64,000 nucleotides of DNA, taken from Nemophila menziesii (lineage: Eukaryota; Streptophyta; Magnoliopsida; Boraginales; Hydrophyllaceae). Within the stretch, counting starts at the first letter, position 1, and each line of letters starts with the position of its first letter. Location of the stretch: contig JARWIR010000027.1 of assembly GCA_029959085.1 (NCBI GenBank), forward strand, positions 558,001-622,000, written 5' to 3'. Positions 11,128-23,853 of this stretch are shown piece by piece. Made by a program: the position numbers and the translations under genes. The notes below the pieces were generated by a model that searched no databases, was not told the DNA's origin, and saw only the letters and a program-made list of their open reading frames with translations.

Positions 11128-11790
11128 TTGGCGACAAAAGTTTGGACTCCCATTCTTACAAAAAACGTAGCGTCGAACGAGAAGGTACTTTCTAATTCCG
11201 ATTCCGATTCTGAATCTTCGCTACATGAGTCTGATAGTGATGTCTCTGCTAAATTCAAAGGCAAAATGCTTGCTCTTGACAATTGTTTTAAAAATTCTAA
11301 ACTTGTCCTTATAAATGCCGATTTGTTGATGATTCTAAAAAAATCCCGATATGTGTGTTAATGGCATTAATTTGGATAATAGGCCTCATTTGAGCGTTAA
11401 TAGCACTGATTTATATAATAATGCTGATATGAGTGATCCCTTAGAGTCCGTTTCAAATAATGCTATTAATGATAATAAATTGGACTTTGATTTGGATGAT
11501 GATGTTGTTAGTGAAACTTCAAGCGAATTTCTGTTAAAACTACAAATGCTAATGATTCTGCTATGCACTTTATTTCTAATCTGATGAAAAATACAGTTGA
11601 TGTTGTGAATGATTGTTTATCTAATTCAATTAATGTTATGGGAGATTACTACCCTAATTCAGTTGATGCTGTAGTTGAATCGTTTAGTAATATTGATAAA
11701 TGTGCTAATATTATTTCAGATGCTACAACTCCCTCTGAGAAGAACTACTTGGATATTACAAATAATACCTGTAATGAAGGGTTTCGATAG
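11128..11790 (+). pseudogene. Asp/Ser/Asn-rich coding remnant, frameshifted
   Basis: Three consecutive open stretches (11128-11361, 11351-11584, 11563-11790) change frame twice but keep one character: acidic and Ser/Asn-rich, for example SDSDSESSLHESDSD near the start and DFDLDDDVVSETSSE in the middle. This looks like one old low-complexity reading frame broken by small indels. No domain recognised. It runs into the plastid-factor remnant that begins at 11774. Confidence 0.4.
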
Positions 11791-12160
11791 GTTAAAAGTT
11801 AGAGATCATGAAGCATTGATGGTTAATGAGCATTTAAAGACTCCTCAAGAAGAAAAGACTGTAGAAGAAGATTCAGTGGAAGATAAGGATGCCATGGATG
11901 AGGTTGTTTTTTAGTTAAAAACTGTGAATTTTGATTTAATTTTATTATTATATTTGCTTACTTTTATTTTTTCACAGATTGTTCGAACCAAATACTTTGA
12001 CATGCCACCATTGACGAAGCAATTGAGCAGCTAGATTGTATGCTTTCTGTAATGAAGAAAAATAGGTAGTTTATTATCTTAGTTTTGAGTAAAACTTTGT
12101 TAACGTCTTTCAGTTGAAATTAACATTGTTTACAAGAGAAAAGTTGGAAGTGGAGGCTGA
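11774..12160 (+). pseudogene. PSRP1/HPF-type plastid ribosome factor fragment
   Basis: Exon 11774-11902 reads MKGFDRLKVR then an acidic linker ending AMDE. After an intron (11903-11977) comes IVRTKYFDMPPL. A short deletion between two TTGAC strings then shifts the frame, after which EAIEQLD is readable. After a second intron (12066-12113) EINIVYKRK follows, then a stop. This order matches the linker and C-terminal dimerisation domain of plastid long-type hibernation-promoting factor (PSRP1), which binds chloroplast ribosomes. The N-terminal ribosome-binding domain is absent. The intron borders show it was copied as genomic DNA, probably captured by the enclosing transposon. Confidence 0.7.
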
Positions 12161-12230
12161 GCAACACAGCCCATACTGGAATTAGTGCTCATGGACGAAC
12201 AACTTAGTGATGTAGAATTTTAACTTTATT

Positions 12231-12342
12231 TTATTTTGTAATATTTGATTTAGTCGACTTATTTTGTAATATTTGATTTAGTCGACTTATTTTGTAATAT
12301 TTGATTTAGTCGACTTGTTTTGTAATATTCGATTTAGTTGAC
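12231..12342 (+). repeat. Four tandem 28-bp repeats
   Basis: TTATTTTGTAATATTTGATT plus TAGTCGAC is repeated four times at 12231, 12259, 12287 and 12315. The first three are identical and the last has three changes. It lies between the plastid-factor remnant and the subterminal repeats. Confidence 0.9.
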
Positions 12343-12549
12343 TTGTTTTGACTTTTATTTCCATTGTATGACTTTTATGATTTTGATTTTTGTAATATTT
12401 TTACTTTAATCAAATTCTTTTAATTTTCTCAATTTATCGAGATTATGTAATAAAAAAACAAATAATACAAAATAAAAATTAAAACAAAAACTAAAACAAT
12501 GCATAATAATAATAGTAATTACAAAAAAATACTCAAAAAATCATTTTCC

Positions 12550-12870
12550 ATGAGGACATAATCCCTCACGATTACTACACCATTCGTGAGGACATAAACC
12601 TCATTCGTGAGGACATTAATCCTCACGATTCTTACACCTTTCGTGAGGACTGATGTCTTCACAAAAGGCTAACTTTTCGTGAGGACAAAATGACCTCACT
12701 AAAGACTAAACTTTACGTGAGGACACGTTAAAGTTGTCACGAAAACAATCTCTTGTGACGAACTATTAGTGAGGATCCTTTTGTGAGGACATGTTCTCAC
12801 TAATGGTTAAATCAGAGCTTTAGTGAGAATTTTGCTAGGCAAACATGAGGACATATGTCCTCACAAAAGC
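12550..12870. repeat. CACTA subterminal repeats
   Basis: At least eight GTGAGGACA-like motifs and several inverse TCCTCAC copies within 320 bp (for example near 12589, 12608, 12641, 12678, 12715, 12783 and 12844). Such clusters are transposase-binding regions in CACTA elements. Confidence 0.6.
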
Positions 12871-12887
12871 CAAAGATTGTTGTAGTG

Positions 12888-14134
12888 TATATTAGATTAG
12901 TATTTCGTTAGTTTTTAAAAAATATGTTAGCACAAGAACATGATCTGAAAAAATTCTATATTTTATTATGAATGTTAATTTTATTAGTATTGTGATCTTT
13001 TATACCTGTGAGATTGTCGTGTTATTTGATTTTAATTTAATAGAACATAAAATTCAGATAAGTATATTAGATGAGGTTGTTTTATAGATATGAATTGGAT
13101 AAAGGATGGATTCTACTAGCTAAGTAGGATTCTTGATAGGCACAAAGAAAAAGATACAAGTTTGATATACTTTTTTCTAAAAAAAATAATACATAGTTTT
13201 GAATATTTATACTACATGAATAGAAGAAAACAAAGTCACTGTACAAATCCTAAAAAAAATTATATTATTTAAATAATTTATCTAATAAATGGTTGAGTAT
13301 TTATAATTGTGAAATCAAATAAATTTGGTTAATAAAATAAAGTGTATAAGTGGAATTTAAAAAAATCATTTCATTAACAGTTAAATATAACTAACCATAT
13401 TAAAAAAATAATACCTATCAAAATAAAAAGAAAAACGGAGGGACCTGTCCAAATATAATAAACTTGAGGACTTAAGTGTCTTTTTCCCTTTAAAAAGTGT
13501 ACAATGTCACCTTATGTTATTAGAATAGTACACACCACATATGAATTAAATGTTTATCTAATTCAATTATTTATTACTTTTATTATTTATTTTTTGTAAT
13601 CATGTCCCCTTAGTTAATGGTGGTTCTTTTTGTTAATTCTTATCGTCGAATTTTAATTTTAATTATATTTAATTTATTTTGATTGTTACGAAATGTGCTT
13701 CCTGGGATATCTTACAATAAAGGATTACCAAATTCCAGACAATGGAGACAAATTCTAGATGCAAGACAAATGAATCTTTTTATTATTTATCATAATATTC
13801 TATTATTTTGTGATCAAGTTAAGGGTTAATTGCATAGTTGGTCCCTATATTAGACAAAATAGTTAAATAAGTAAAAAATATAATTTTACTTTATAAGATG
13901 TATATTTTCTATTTTTGGGTGTGCTGGAGCAGAAAAGACCTAAAGCATATGGGGTAATGTAGCCCAAGAAAAGAGGAAGAAGACCTAAAACAACTCGTTT
14001 CTATACCGGTGATGTAATGTGTTCTAAGGTGCATAGAATACCAAAGAAGCCAAGAAATGTAACCAGAAAATTGGGGAGCACAGAAAAATATGTTATTTAA
14101 TTGTATTATCTTTAAATGTCATAATCTAAATTTT
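12888..14134 (+). repeat. Large direct duplication, left copy
   Basis: Matches 18983-20235 with scattered substitutions and indels. It contains the 3' part of the Mutator-like element (to about 13489), the target string TTAAAAAGTG, a 270 bp piece of the 4-kb unit (13500-13770) and 360 bp of other DNA. Its left edge is cut by the CACTA-like terminus. Confidence 0.85.
13918..14100 (+). other. Possible coding remnant with basic motif
   Basis: One frame reads PKKRGRRPKTTRFYTGDV.. after an internal stop, and the duplicate at 20025-20200 keeps the same frame. The basic RGRRPK stretch resembles an AT-hook-like run. Too short and degenerate to name. Confidence 0.25.
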
Positions 14135-15764
14135 GACCTTATTAATGATGTTAAATCTAATATTTATGGGATGCTTACAAATTTGTAGCTTACCTAATTA
14201 TCTATAGCATGTGTTAGTGCAAATAGGCCGAATCTACTAATAGAAAGTAAGTAAGCATGTTTTCAAAAAGATGCCTCAAAAATCGCTATAGGTTGGGTGT
14301 GTAGCTGTAATATCTTTTAAATCTACTCATATACTATTTTATGTTTCTAATTATATACAGATACTTTTAAGGTTTTTTTGTTTTCCTATAAAAACTCGGA
14401 TATAGATATAACGAGGATATGCCAAATATCTATATTACAGACTTAAGAAATAAAAGTAATGAAGATCAATGGTTTGTCTAGTTGTTAGAAAACGAAAAGA
14501 TAATGGTTAACAAAATTATTCTTATTAACCTTTGATAATTTTGTCTTCTCTTTTATTTGAATATTTCTTCATTTTCGATATAAAACTATGATGTTTTTAT
14601 CACTCTCGTGTTTATATTTTTTCGTTTCTATATTTTTTCATTTCATTGTACAGTGAATATACTTCTATTAACATCATCTATATTATAGTAGTTGCATAAG
14701 GTAATGAGGATAGCCAGATGGATTAGAATTGTTTTTTATATTTAGAAGTATCTAGGTTTTATTTAATGTTATGAATATTACCGTCAAGTATTAAACATTT
14801 TTAAACATGTAGGTTAGAGAATCATACATTGTTTTGTTCGTAGTTAGTACTAGTATTATTAGTTGCTAAAATTGTATGTGCTAAATAGTAAATGTAATGA
14901 TCTAACCTATGTAATTTCACTTTCACGAATAGTAGTATATAAAAGTATAGTGCTTAGTTATTGTGTATAATAATTATAAATCTCCAAGGGCCAAATTTTG
15001 AAAGTGTTTCATCGATAAGCTTGCTTATAGGATATACTATTTTAAGTTCAATCCACTAAATATAGATTAATGTAGTAAAGATTTATTTACATTAACTTCT
15101 AATCTAATTATGGAAAGAGACTTATAAAGAAAATAGAGTACATCATGAATAATCAAATGCACGATGGCTTACAAGAATTTTACACAGAATTATGTGTAAC
15201 TTAATTTTATTTGGAATGCATTGAATTTGTTATTCCTTATTTTTCCAAGTTAATAAATAAAAAAATTTGAATTTTATAGGTATCACCAAACCTTTAATTT
15301 AATCTCTTGAACATTTATTATTCTTGTATTTTTATTTTTGTATGGGTATTCGGTTTATTTATCCGCCAAATGTTAAAACTCACGAATAATTACATAAAGT
15401 TAGTTTAATTTGAACAGAGAGAAAAAAATATTATTCATAAAAGAAAATAAAAGAAAATAACCATATATCCAATAAATAGATACAATGAGGGTAGCTGTTC
15501 TCCTTACAACTCAATCGCAAACACAATTTTTTTACTGCTAAATAACCTTACCCGCAAGAAAAGTAATATAAATATTTTTCTTCTTCCAAACCAGACGTGT
15601 AAAAATAAAAAGACCATTATTTTTTTTATTCTCCAAGTGCTTCAAACTAATTTAAAAACATTGTTTTTTTTTTGTTTAATTTTAATTAATAGGACCTTAA
15701 AAAATTATCTACACCCTGACTACTAGCCCCTTTCCCCGAAATAGCGAGTAAGAGGAACTTGAAC
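14135..15764. other. AT-rich stretch without recognisable genes
   Basis: About 1.6 kb with no open frame of note, no clear terminal repeats and no similarity to the 4-kb unit that I can see. Confidence 0.5.
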
Positions 15765-18040
15765 TTCACAAGGCTCGTTAGATAGCCAGATAGTCAATCG
15801 GGATAGGATTAATTACGTTTGAAAGTCTTGTAGGTTCACTCGGGAGAGATCCATAGAATTCTAGATATCTCTCAATCTACCAGGGACGGAATTAGGAAGA
15901 TTTAAGAGTTTCGACTATTGCTTAATTAACTATTCACCCTTACATTCATAAATATGTAAATTCATACCTAGTGAGTATTACTAGCGACACTCAAGTTATC
16001 TTCTCAACTATATTCTCGTATTTGTTAGTCTATCCTTTAGTTAATTAATTTTTAATCATATGTTATTTGTTTTGCACTTTAATCCTTACTTTTATAAAAT
16101 AAAAATATAGCTTTTATGTTTTAGTTAATTGCAACTCGACCCCTCTACGCTTCCTTAAAACATAAAAGAATTAACCTCGTACTGCATGTGGAGAAAGATA
16201 CTCTAATACTTATTTGTTACTCGTTTATGACCCCTAGACTTGCGGATAGTAGCTCCTCGTAGGTTTTGATTTATTTCTCACACTCTAGGGGACAACAAAT
16301 GTGAATACACGATGTAACAACTTTTTCCCTATACTAACAACAGGTAGAGAAACGGTCTTCAATACACTGCCAGAATGGTACGAAGTGTACAGTTGCATCC
16401 TTATCTTCAAACCTTGACAATCTGAGAGGTCGTCACATTTAGAAAATATGTACTTGGCGAACCTTATATGCTATAAGTTAATGTATTTTTCTTGCAATAC
16501 ACTTAACACAATAGTTCACTACTCTTATAAGCTTCATTCTTGAGATCATGTTAGGATAATTTTACCTTCGACATGAATAAAGTTTTATCAAAAGATTCCT
16601 CGATGGAGATATTAGCAATTATTCTTTTGAGGAAGACACTACTAGCTCCAAAAGGACTTTAAGAATTTAAAACTTATCTATGTGCGAAAAAATTTACAAA
16701 TGATATTTTGTTTTCTTTATAACAACAAATATTTTAGTAAACATAAGTGTGAAACTCATATACTATACTTTTGAGAATGCAATTCATCATTGAATGTCGT
16801 AACATGCATTATAATTCAGATATCATAATTTAACTTTGACAAAAATATTACATTTAACTAGCATCACAATGTAACCATCATCTGTTATTGGTAAATTCAA
16901 GGATATATTAACTGATAAATTATATTAGATTATTGTAAGAACCCAAGTTCATCTATTGAACAATTAACTATTTATTAAACTAATTTTTTAAACAATTTGA
17001 TTAATTAGTAATAAATAAAATATTAAATTTTAATTTTTCACATAGGTTATGTTCAATTAAAGACAATTAGGGGATTAAAACTTCTATACAACTTTATTAG
17101 AAAATATATAATAAGAAAAAAAATATTATATTATTTATAAAAATTTTAAGTTTAAATTATAATTAAAATATTAATACAATTTTAGGTCCACGCTAATTTC
17201 ACAAACTCAATAAAAAATAAACAGCCCATTAAAACCTAATGTTGCCGCCTTTTGCTATACATACACATACATATTCTTCCGCTCTTTCTTGCACTCTTGG
17301 TTTCAAACCTACTGCCAGCCTCCTTTTGATATTCCCTTTTTCGTCATTTTTACTATCAAACTATAATGTCTAAATCTTCGTTATCTTCTAATTTTCAATC
17401 TTTTCTAATCATAATTCATTTCTTCCATCCAATCTACTTTTTTCAATTTCTCTGTAATATCTCCCTCTTCTTCTTTCATTATGATGTTTTATCTCAATCT
17501 AGATCGGCATTCTTCTGTCTAAATACTATTTTTAAATGCTAGTATCTTAGATCGTTGGCCATATCATTTCAATTTATAAATCTAAGGTACTTTTTTAATT
17601 TCAAAATTTGTTCTGCATGTGTTTTTGCACTCTGGTGTAAATTAATTTGAGTTTTTCATTTTTTCTCAAATTTATAATTAATTATATTGAGGAAATTAGT
17701 TAGATATTTTCGGATTATATATTTTACAAAATAGCCAAATATACACCAACACCACAAGAGATATTTTTTCACTAAATTTTAGACCATCTATTCATAGTGG
17801 TTGGAGTATATATATGGAGAGTAGAGAAATAGAAGTAAGAAAAATTAAATTAATTTGTAAGACTTGATTGACACCTATTGGAGAAAGCATATTTTCGAAC
17901 AACATATATGATAGTCTAACGAAACATTCTTTTTATTTTATCTCCTTGTGATTTAGATATGTGAATGTATTTTTACTTAGTTTGAAAGATACATCATATC
18001 TTTTGTGGTCTTAAAAATATGTGTATAAACTCAGTGAGGT
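15765..18040 (+). repeat. Diverged 4-kb unit lacking the gene cassette
   Basis: Clearly alignable to the reference unit from about offset 990 onward, but with many substitutions and indels, so older than the array copies. The telo-box is mutated (AAAACCTAA near 17232). At 17602-17616 the sequence passes directly from the pre-TATA position to the post-cassette position, so zipper gene and aminopeptidase fragment are both missing. It continues after the Mutator-like insertion at 19601-19870. Confidence 0.85.
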
Positions 18041-18050
18041 TTAAAAAGTG
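18041..18050 (+). repeat. Target-site duplication, left
   Basis: TTAAAAAGTG immediately before the Mutator-like element, identical to 19591-19600. The array units have TTTTAAAAGTG once at this place. Confidence 0.9.
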
Positions 18051-19590
18051 GGAAAAGGACTCTCAGGTCCTCTAGTTTTTTATATTGGGACACATAAGTT
18101 CCTTAGTGCTTTTTATTCTCTTGATAAATAATATTTTTTAATGTAGTTAACTTTTTTTAACTTCAAGAGTAATTGACTTCTTTAAAATACCTTTTTTACC
18201 CTCTTCTTGATTCCTTTGTTAAAAATACAGATTTGGACAATTCACCTATATGGGCACCTCCAGAAATGGTACGGAAAAGAGGCATGCCAAAGGTTAATAG
18301 AATCAAAGAAGTTGGAGAAATTGCACCATCTCGTGATCAAAGATCAGTATATCATAGATGCTCGTTATGCAAAGCGTTGGGTCATAATAAATCTACATGC
18401 CATCTAAAGGATAGAAGAGCTAACACGAGTTTTGATAACAATATAGTACAACAGGTAATATTGTTTATATTTTTCTTTTATTGCACTATTGACACACCTT
18501 TTCTTTTTTCAAGAAAGAATAAGCATCTAATGTGATTTTTTCTGAGGTTATATGTAAAGTAGTGTACTGATATAGTATAAAATTTAAATTGATGAGTTCA
18601 AAGAAAAGTTGAAAATAAAATTTATGTGATCATATTGGACCATGGAAACTCGTTCATCCAAGATCGTATAAGCCACTTACATAGATGCAACTTATTTGTT
18701 ACTGTTGATTGTAATATCTTTAATTATTTTCAAGTATTGTTTTTACATTAATGGATACAATTAATCTAATTACTTATTATTATATTTGTATAGGTTGAAA
18801 ACCATAATATGGACATTAACCAGAATTATGTACATTGTGGGAGCTCTACTTGTAAAAGATCTAGCAACACATCTGACAAGGTTGCGTATTCTGGATAACT
18901 ATTTCTTATTATGAAAGTTACTTTTGTCATGTACTGTGAACATGTTATCGTATGCTCAGAATATACGTTTTGTTTTGTCTCATATATTAGATTACTATTT
19001 CGTTGGTTTTTAAAAAATATGTTAGCACAAGAACATGATCTGAAAAAATTCTATATATTATTATGGATATTAATTTTATTAGTATTGTGATCTTTTATAC
19101 ATGTGTGAGATTGTCATGTTATTTGATTTTAATTTAATAAAACATAAAATTCAGATAAGTATATTAGATGAGGTTGTTTTATAGATATGAATTAGATAAA
19201 GGATGGATTCTACTAGTTAAGTAGGATTCTTGATAGGCACAAAGAAAAAGATACAAGTTTGATATAGTTTTTTCTAAAAAAAAATGATACATAGTTTTGA
19301 AGATTTATACTACATGAATAGAAGAAAACAAAGTCACTGTACAAATCCTAAAAAAATTATATTATTTAAATAATATATCTAATAAATGGTTGAGTATTTA
19401 TAATTGTGAAATCAAATAAATTTGGTTAATAAAATAAAGGGTAGAAGTGGAATTTTAAAAAAATCATATCATTAACCGTTAAATATAACTAACCATGTTA
19501 AAAAATAGGACCTATCAAAATAAAAAGAAAAACAGAGGGACCTAAGTGTCCCAATATAATAAACTTGAGGAATTCAGTGTCTTTTTCCCC
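18051..19590 (+). mobile_element. Mutator-like element (MULE), 1540 bp
   Basis: Imperfect inverted termini of about 55 bp, beginning GGAAAAGGAC on the left and GGGGAAAAAGAC on the inverse right, with a common core ATATTGGGACAC. They are flanked by perfect 10 bp direct repeats, within the range for Mutator-family insertions. It contains the 3' end of a MULE transposase gene but not its catalytic part, so it is a deletion derivative. It is inserted in a diverged 4-kb unit. Confidence 0.85.
18231..18898 (+). pseudogene. MULE transposase C-terminal exons
   Basis: Exon 18231-18454 follows an acceptor (AAATACAG) and encodes WAPPEMVRKRGMPKVNRIK, then a zinc knuckle C-x2-C-x4-H-x4-C (RCSLCKALGHNKSTC, 18359-18400). 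After an intron (18455-18793) the exon 18794-18898 encodes a Ser/Asn-rich end and a stop (TAA 18896-18898). The basic RGxPK-type stretch followed by this knuckle is the usual C-terminus of plant MuDR-type transposases. The DDE domain and SWIM finger are missing, so it cannot drive transposition. Confidence 0.75.
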
Positions 19591-20235
19591 TTAAAAAGTG
19601 TACAATGTCACCTTATGTTATTAGAATAATACACACAACATATGAATTAAATGTTTATCTAATTCAATTATTTATTACTTTTATTTTTTATTTTTTGTAA
19701 TCATGTCCCCTTAGTTAATGGTGGTTCTTTTTGTTAATTCTTATTGTCGAATTTTAATTTTAATTATATTTAATTTATTTTGATTGTTACAGGATGTGCT
19801 TCCTGGGATATCTTACAATAAAGGATTACCAAATTCCAGACAATGGAGACAAATTCTAGATGCAAAATAACTGAATCTTTTTATTATTTATCATATATTC
19901 CATTATTTTGTGATCAAATTAAGGGTTAATTGCATAGTTGGTCCATATATTAGACAATATAGTTAAATAAGTAGAAAATATAATTTTACTTTATAAGATG
20001 TATATTTTCTATTTTTGGGTGTGCTGGAGTAGAAAAGACCTAAAACATATGGGGGTGATGTAGCCCAAGAAAAGAGGAAGAAGACCTAAAACAAATCGTT
20101 TGTATATCGGGGATGTAATGTGTTCTAGGGTGCATAGAATACTAAATAAGCCAAGAAATGTAACCAGAATATTGGGGAGCACAGAAAAATATGTTAATTA
20201 ATTGTATTATATTTAAATGTCATAATCTAAATTTT
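18983..20235 (+). repeat. Large direct duplication, right copy
   Basis: Counterpart of 12888-14134. Here the left part is continuous with the complete Mutator-like element, so this copy shows the arrangement before the CACTA-like insertion. The right edge is the junction with the resumed array. Confidence 0.85.
19591..19600 (+). repeat. Target-site duplication, right
   Basis: TTAAAAAGTG directly after the Mutator-like element, followed by TACAATGTCACC of the 4-kb unit. Confidence 0.9.
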
Positions 20236-20654
20236 CATAAAACGCCTTAAAGTAGTTGTAAGCAATCTCCACATCTTCCTTCCCACAAATCTCTCTCACA
20301 CTGCAATTAAACAAAAACAAGTAAAGATCTTGAGAGTAATTGAGAAATCAAACTCGATAATAAAATTAAAAAAAATATATATGTACCAACCTGTGCATAG
20401 ATTGTTGAGGAATACCACAATCAACAGTACGAATTCCAACTCCAGAAGCAAGAATTGGACCAATAGTGGACCCACAACACATATCATTTCTTACCACAAA
20501 GTCCTATAAAAAAACGAGTCTTCATTTCTGCCTCTTATATGAAGAAAATATAATAATATTTAATTACCTGAACTGGAAGATTATGAATTGTTGCAATTTT
20601 CTTAAAAAGAAAAGCAATAATACCACTAGTGGCATATCGTTGATTAGCATTATG
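20236..20654 (-). pseudogene. Aspartyl aminopeptidase fragment, truncated at junction
   Basis: The last 15 codons and the stop are lost at the junction. A Gly-to-Cys change makes MCCGST from MGCGST. The exon borders of the rest are kept. Confidence 0.75.
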
Positions 20655-20736
20655 TTCAAAAATTTGTTCTACTGTCGAGCAAATTGGGGTGTTTTTTCAC
20701 ATTGGTGTAAATTAATTTGAATGTTTTTTTCATTTT
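20236..20736 (+). repeat. Partial 4-kb unit at the array restart
   Basis: The array resumes in mid aminopeptidase last exon (CATAAAACGCC). Only the final 500 bp of a unit are present, without a zipper gene. Confidence 0.9.
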
Positions 20737-23700
20737 TGATCAAATTTATAATTAATTATATTGAGAAAATTAGGTAGATTTTTCCTATATATATTTTATA
20801 GAATATCGAAATATACACCAACACCACAAGAGATGTTTTTGCACTTAATTTGTTAGACCATCTATTCATAGTGGTTGGAGTATGTATGGAGAGTAGGGAA
20901 ATAGATGTAAGAAAAATTAAATTAGGTTGTAAGACTTGTTTGACACCTATTGGAGAAAGCATATTTTCAAACATCATATATGGTAGTCTACCATACATTC
21001 TTTTTATTTTATCTCCTTGTGGTTTACATATGTGAACGTATTTTTTTTAGGTTGAAGAAATACATCATATCTTTTGTGGTCTTAGAAAATATGTGTATAA
21101 ACTCATGATATTTTAAAAGTGTACAATGTCACCTTATGTTATTAGAATAGTACACAGCCTATGAATTAAATGTTTAGCTATTTGAATTATTTATTACATT
21201 TATTTTATATTTTTTGTGTTCATGTCCCCTTGGTTAATGGTTGTTCTTTTTGTTAATTCTTATAGTCGAATTTTAATTTTAATTATATTCAATTTATTTT
21301 GATTATTACAGAATATGCTTCCTAGAATATCTTGCAATAGACTATTACCGGATTCCAGACAATGGTGACAAATTCAAGATACAAATTAATAGTGTAATCC
21401 AATTCTATTTCATATTTTAAACATGAATATTACACTTTTATTTGTTGTTGTCTATTAATTTTTTATGAACTAAATCATTTGTAGCTAGAGAAAGGGATAA
21501 TGTATGAGCCCTACATTTGGATTATGATGTTTCATTGTGTTTTGGGATATTACTATTCAAATGAATTGATTTAGCATTCATTATGTATTTATGATTTCTT
21601 CAGCCCTTATGAAGATAAAGTTGTAGGTGGTATTAGTAGACTAGACTGTCATCCGGGAGGGAGAGAGGGGGAGATCGGATTATAGAAAATAATATATAAT
21701 CATTCGTTGTGTCTTATTGACTTAGGAGGTCTTGACTAACCGGATAGTCAATTAATTTAGAATTAATTACGTTTGAAAGTTTTGTACGGCTCACTCGGGA
21801 GAGGTCCATAGAATTGTAGGATAACCCTCTATCTACCTGGGATGGAATTAAGGGATTTTAGAGTTTCGACTATTGCTAAAATAACAATTTACCATGATAT
21901 CCATAAATGGGTAAATTCATAATTAGTGGAAATTAGTAGCGACTCTCAAACTATCTTCTTATCTATATTCTCGTGTTGACTAGTATGTCCTTTGGTTAAA
22001 AATACATTACTAATCATATATTATTTATTTTGACTTTAATCCTTACTTTTGAGAAACAAAAAATATATTTTATGTTTTAGTTAACTGTAATTTGTCCCCT
22101 CTACGCTTCCTGGAAAGACAAAAGAATTAACCTCCTAGTGCATATGGAGAACGATATTCCTAGTAATTATTTGTTACTTGTTAACGACTCATTCACTTGT
22201 GGGTAGTAGCTCCCCTATGTGTTGATTTACCTATCACACTCTAGGGGACAACAAAGGTAAATACACATTGTAACGATTTTGTCCCTATACTAACGACATG
22301 TAGAGAAACGACATGTAATACACTACCACAATGATACTGAATGTATAGTTGCATCCTTATCTTCAAACCTTTGACAATCTGGAATCTATCATATTTAGAA
22401 AATATGTACTTGGCGAACCCTATAGTATATAAGTTAATGTATTTTTCTTGCAATACACTTAACACTCTAGTTCACTACTCTTATAAGCTTCATTTCATGA
22501 CATCCAATTTAGATAATTTTACAGTTAACTTTAACAATGTTTCATCAAAAGCATCCTCAATGGTGATATTAGCAATTTTTTTTGTGGTAGTCACTACTAG
22601 CTCTAAAAGACCTTGAAGGATTTTAAAAGTTATCTATGCTCGAACATTTTTATGAATGATATTTTGTTTTATTTATAACAAAACTTATTTTAGTAAGAAT
22701 AAGGGTAAAACTCATAAGCCATACTTTTTAGAATGCAATTCATCAATGAATGTCGTAACACTACATTATAATTCATCATAATTTAACTTTGACAAAAATA
22801 AACATTTAACTAGCATCACAATGTCACCATCCTCTATTATTGGTAAATTCAAGGATATTTTAATAGATAAATTATCTTAGATTACTGTAAGAAGTCGAGT
22901 ACATCTATTGAACAATTAACTATTTAAAAACTAAGTTTTTAAACAATTTGATTAAGTAGTAATAAATTAAAATATTAATTTTTAATTTTTTGCATAGGTA
23001 ATGTTCAATTTATAAACAATAACATATAAAGACAATTAGGGGATTAAAACTTTATCTAACAAATATCAAAATTATACAGTAGAAACAATTTTATTCATAG
23101 AAGTTAAATATAAAACTTTATTAGAAAATATATAATAAGAAAAAAATAATTTCATGTTATTTATTAAAATTATAATTTTAAACTATAATTAAAATTATAA
23201 TTTTAAACTATAATTAAAATATTAATACAATTTAGGGTCCACACTAATTTCACAAACACAATAAAAAATAAACTACCCATTAAACCCTAATGTTGCCGCC
23301 TTTTCCTATACATATACATACATCTTCTTCCACTCTTAGTTTCAAACCTATTGTCAGCCTCCTCTTGATATTCCTTTTTTCGTCACTTTTACTATCTAAC
23401 TCTAATGTCTAAATATTCGTTATCTTCTAATTTCAATCTTCTCTAATCGGAATTCATTTCTTCCATCCAATCTACTTTTTTTCAATTTCTCTGTAATATC
23501 TCCCTCTTCTTCCTTAATTATGATATTATCCTCAACTATTGTCTCCATCTAGATCTGCAGTCTTCTGTCTAAATACTATTTTTACATGCTAGTATCTTAG
23601 ATCGTTGGCCATATCATTTCAATTTATAAATCTAAGGTACTTTTTTAATTTAAAAATTTGTTCTACCAATGTGAATTAGTATAAATAGAGTAAATCACCT

Positions 23701-23853
23701 TCCTCATTTGCTCATTTTGTAGTGTAAATCATTTAAAGGGGGTGAGATAGCAAATCTATGAATAGAATTTGGAATATAAAGGTATGTATACTAGTAGTCT
23801 AAAACAAGTAAACTAACATTTTTTTCATGTCTTTCAGGAACAAGAAGAAAGAG

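Larger units (their letters stand above)
10617..12887. mobile_element. CACTA-like element remnant carrying gene pieces
   Basis: The right end is clear: read on the minus strand, 12887 begins CACTACAACAATC, a CACTA-type terminus. Behind it, 12550-12870 holds at least eight copies of a GTGAGGACA-like motif in both orientations, typical of CACTA subterminal repeats. The flank continues TATATTAG, which is uninterrupted in the duplicate at 18983, so this end is an insertion point. No matching left CACTA terminus was found near 10617, so the element is truncated or its left limit is elsewhere. It encloses gene-like segments and no transposase. Confidence 0.55.
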
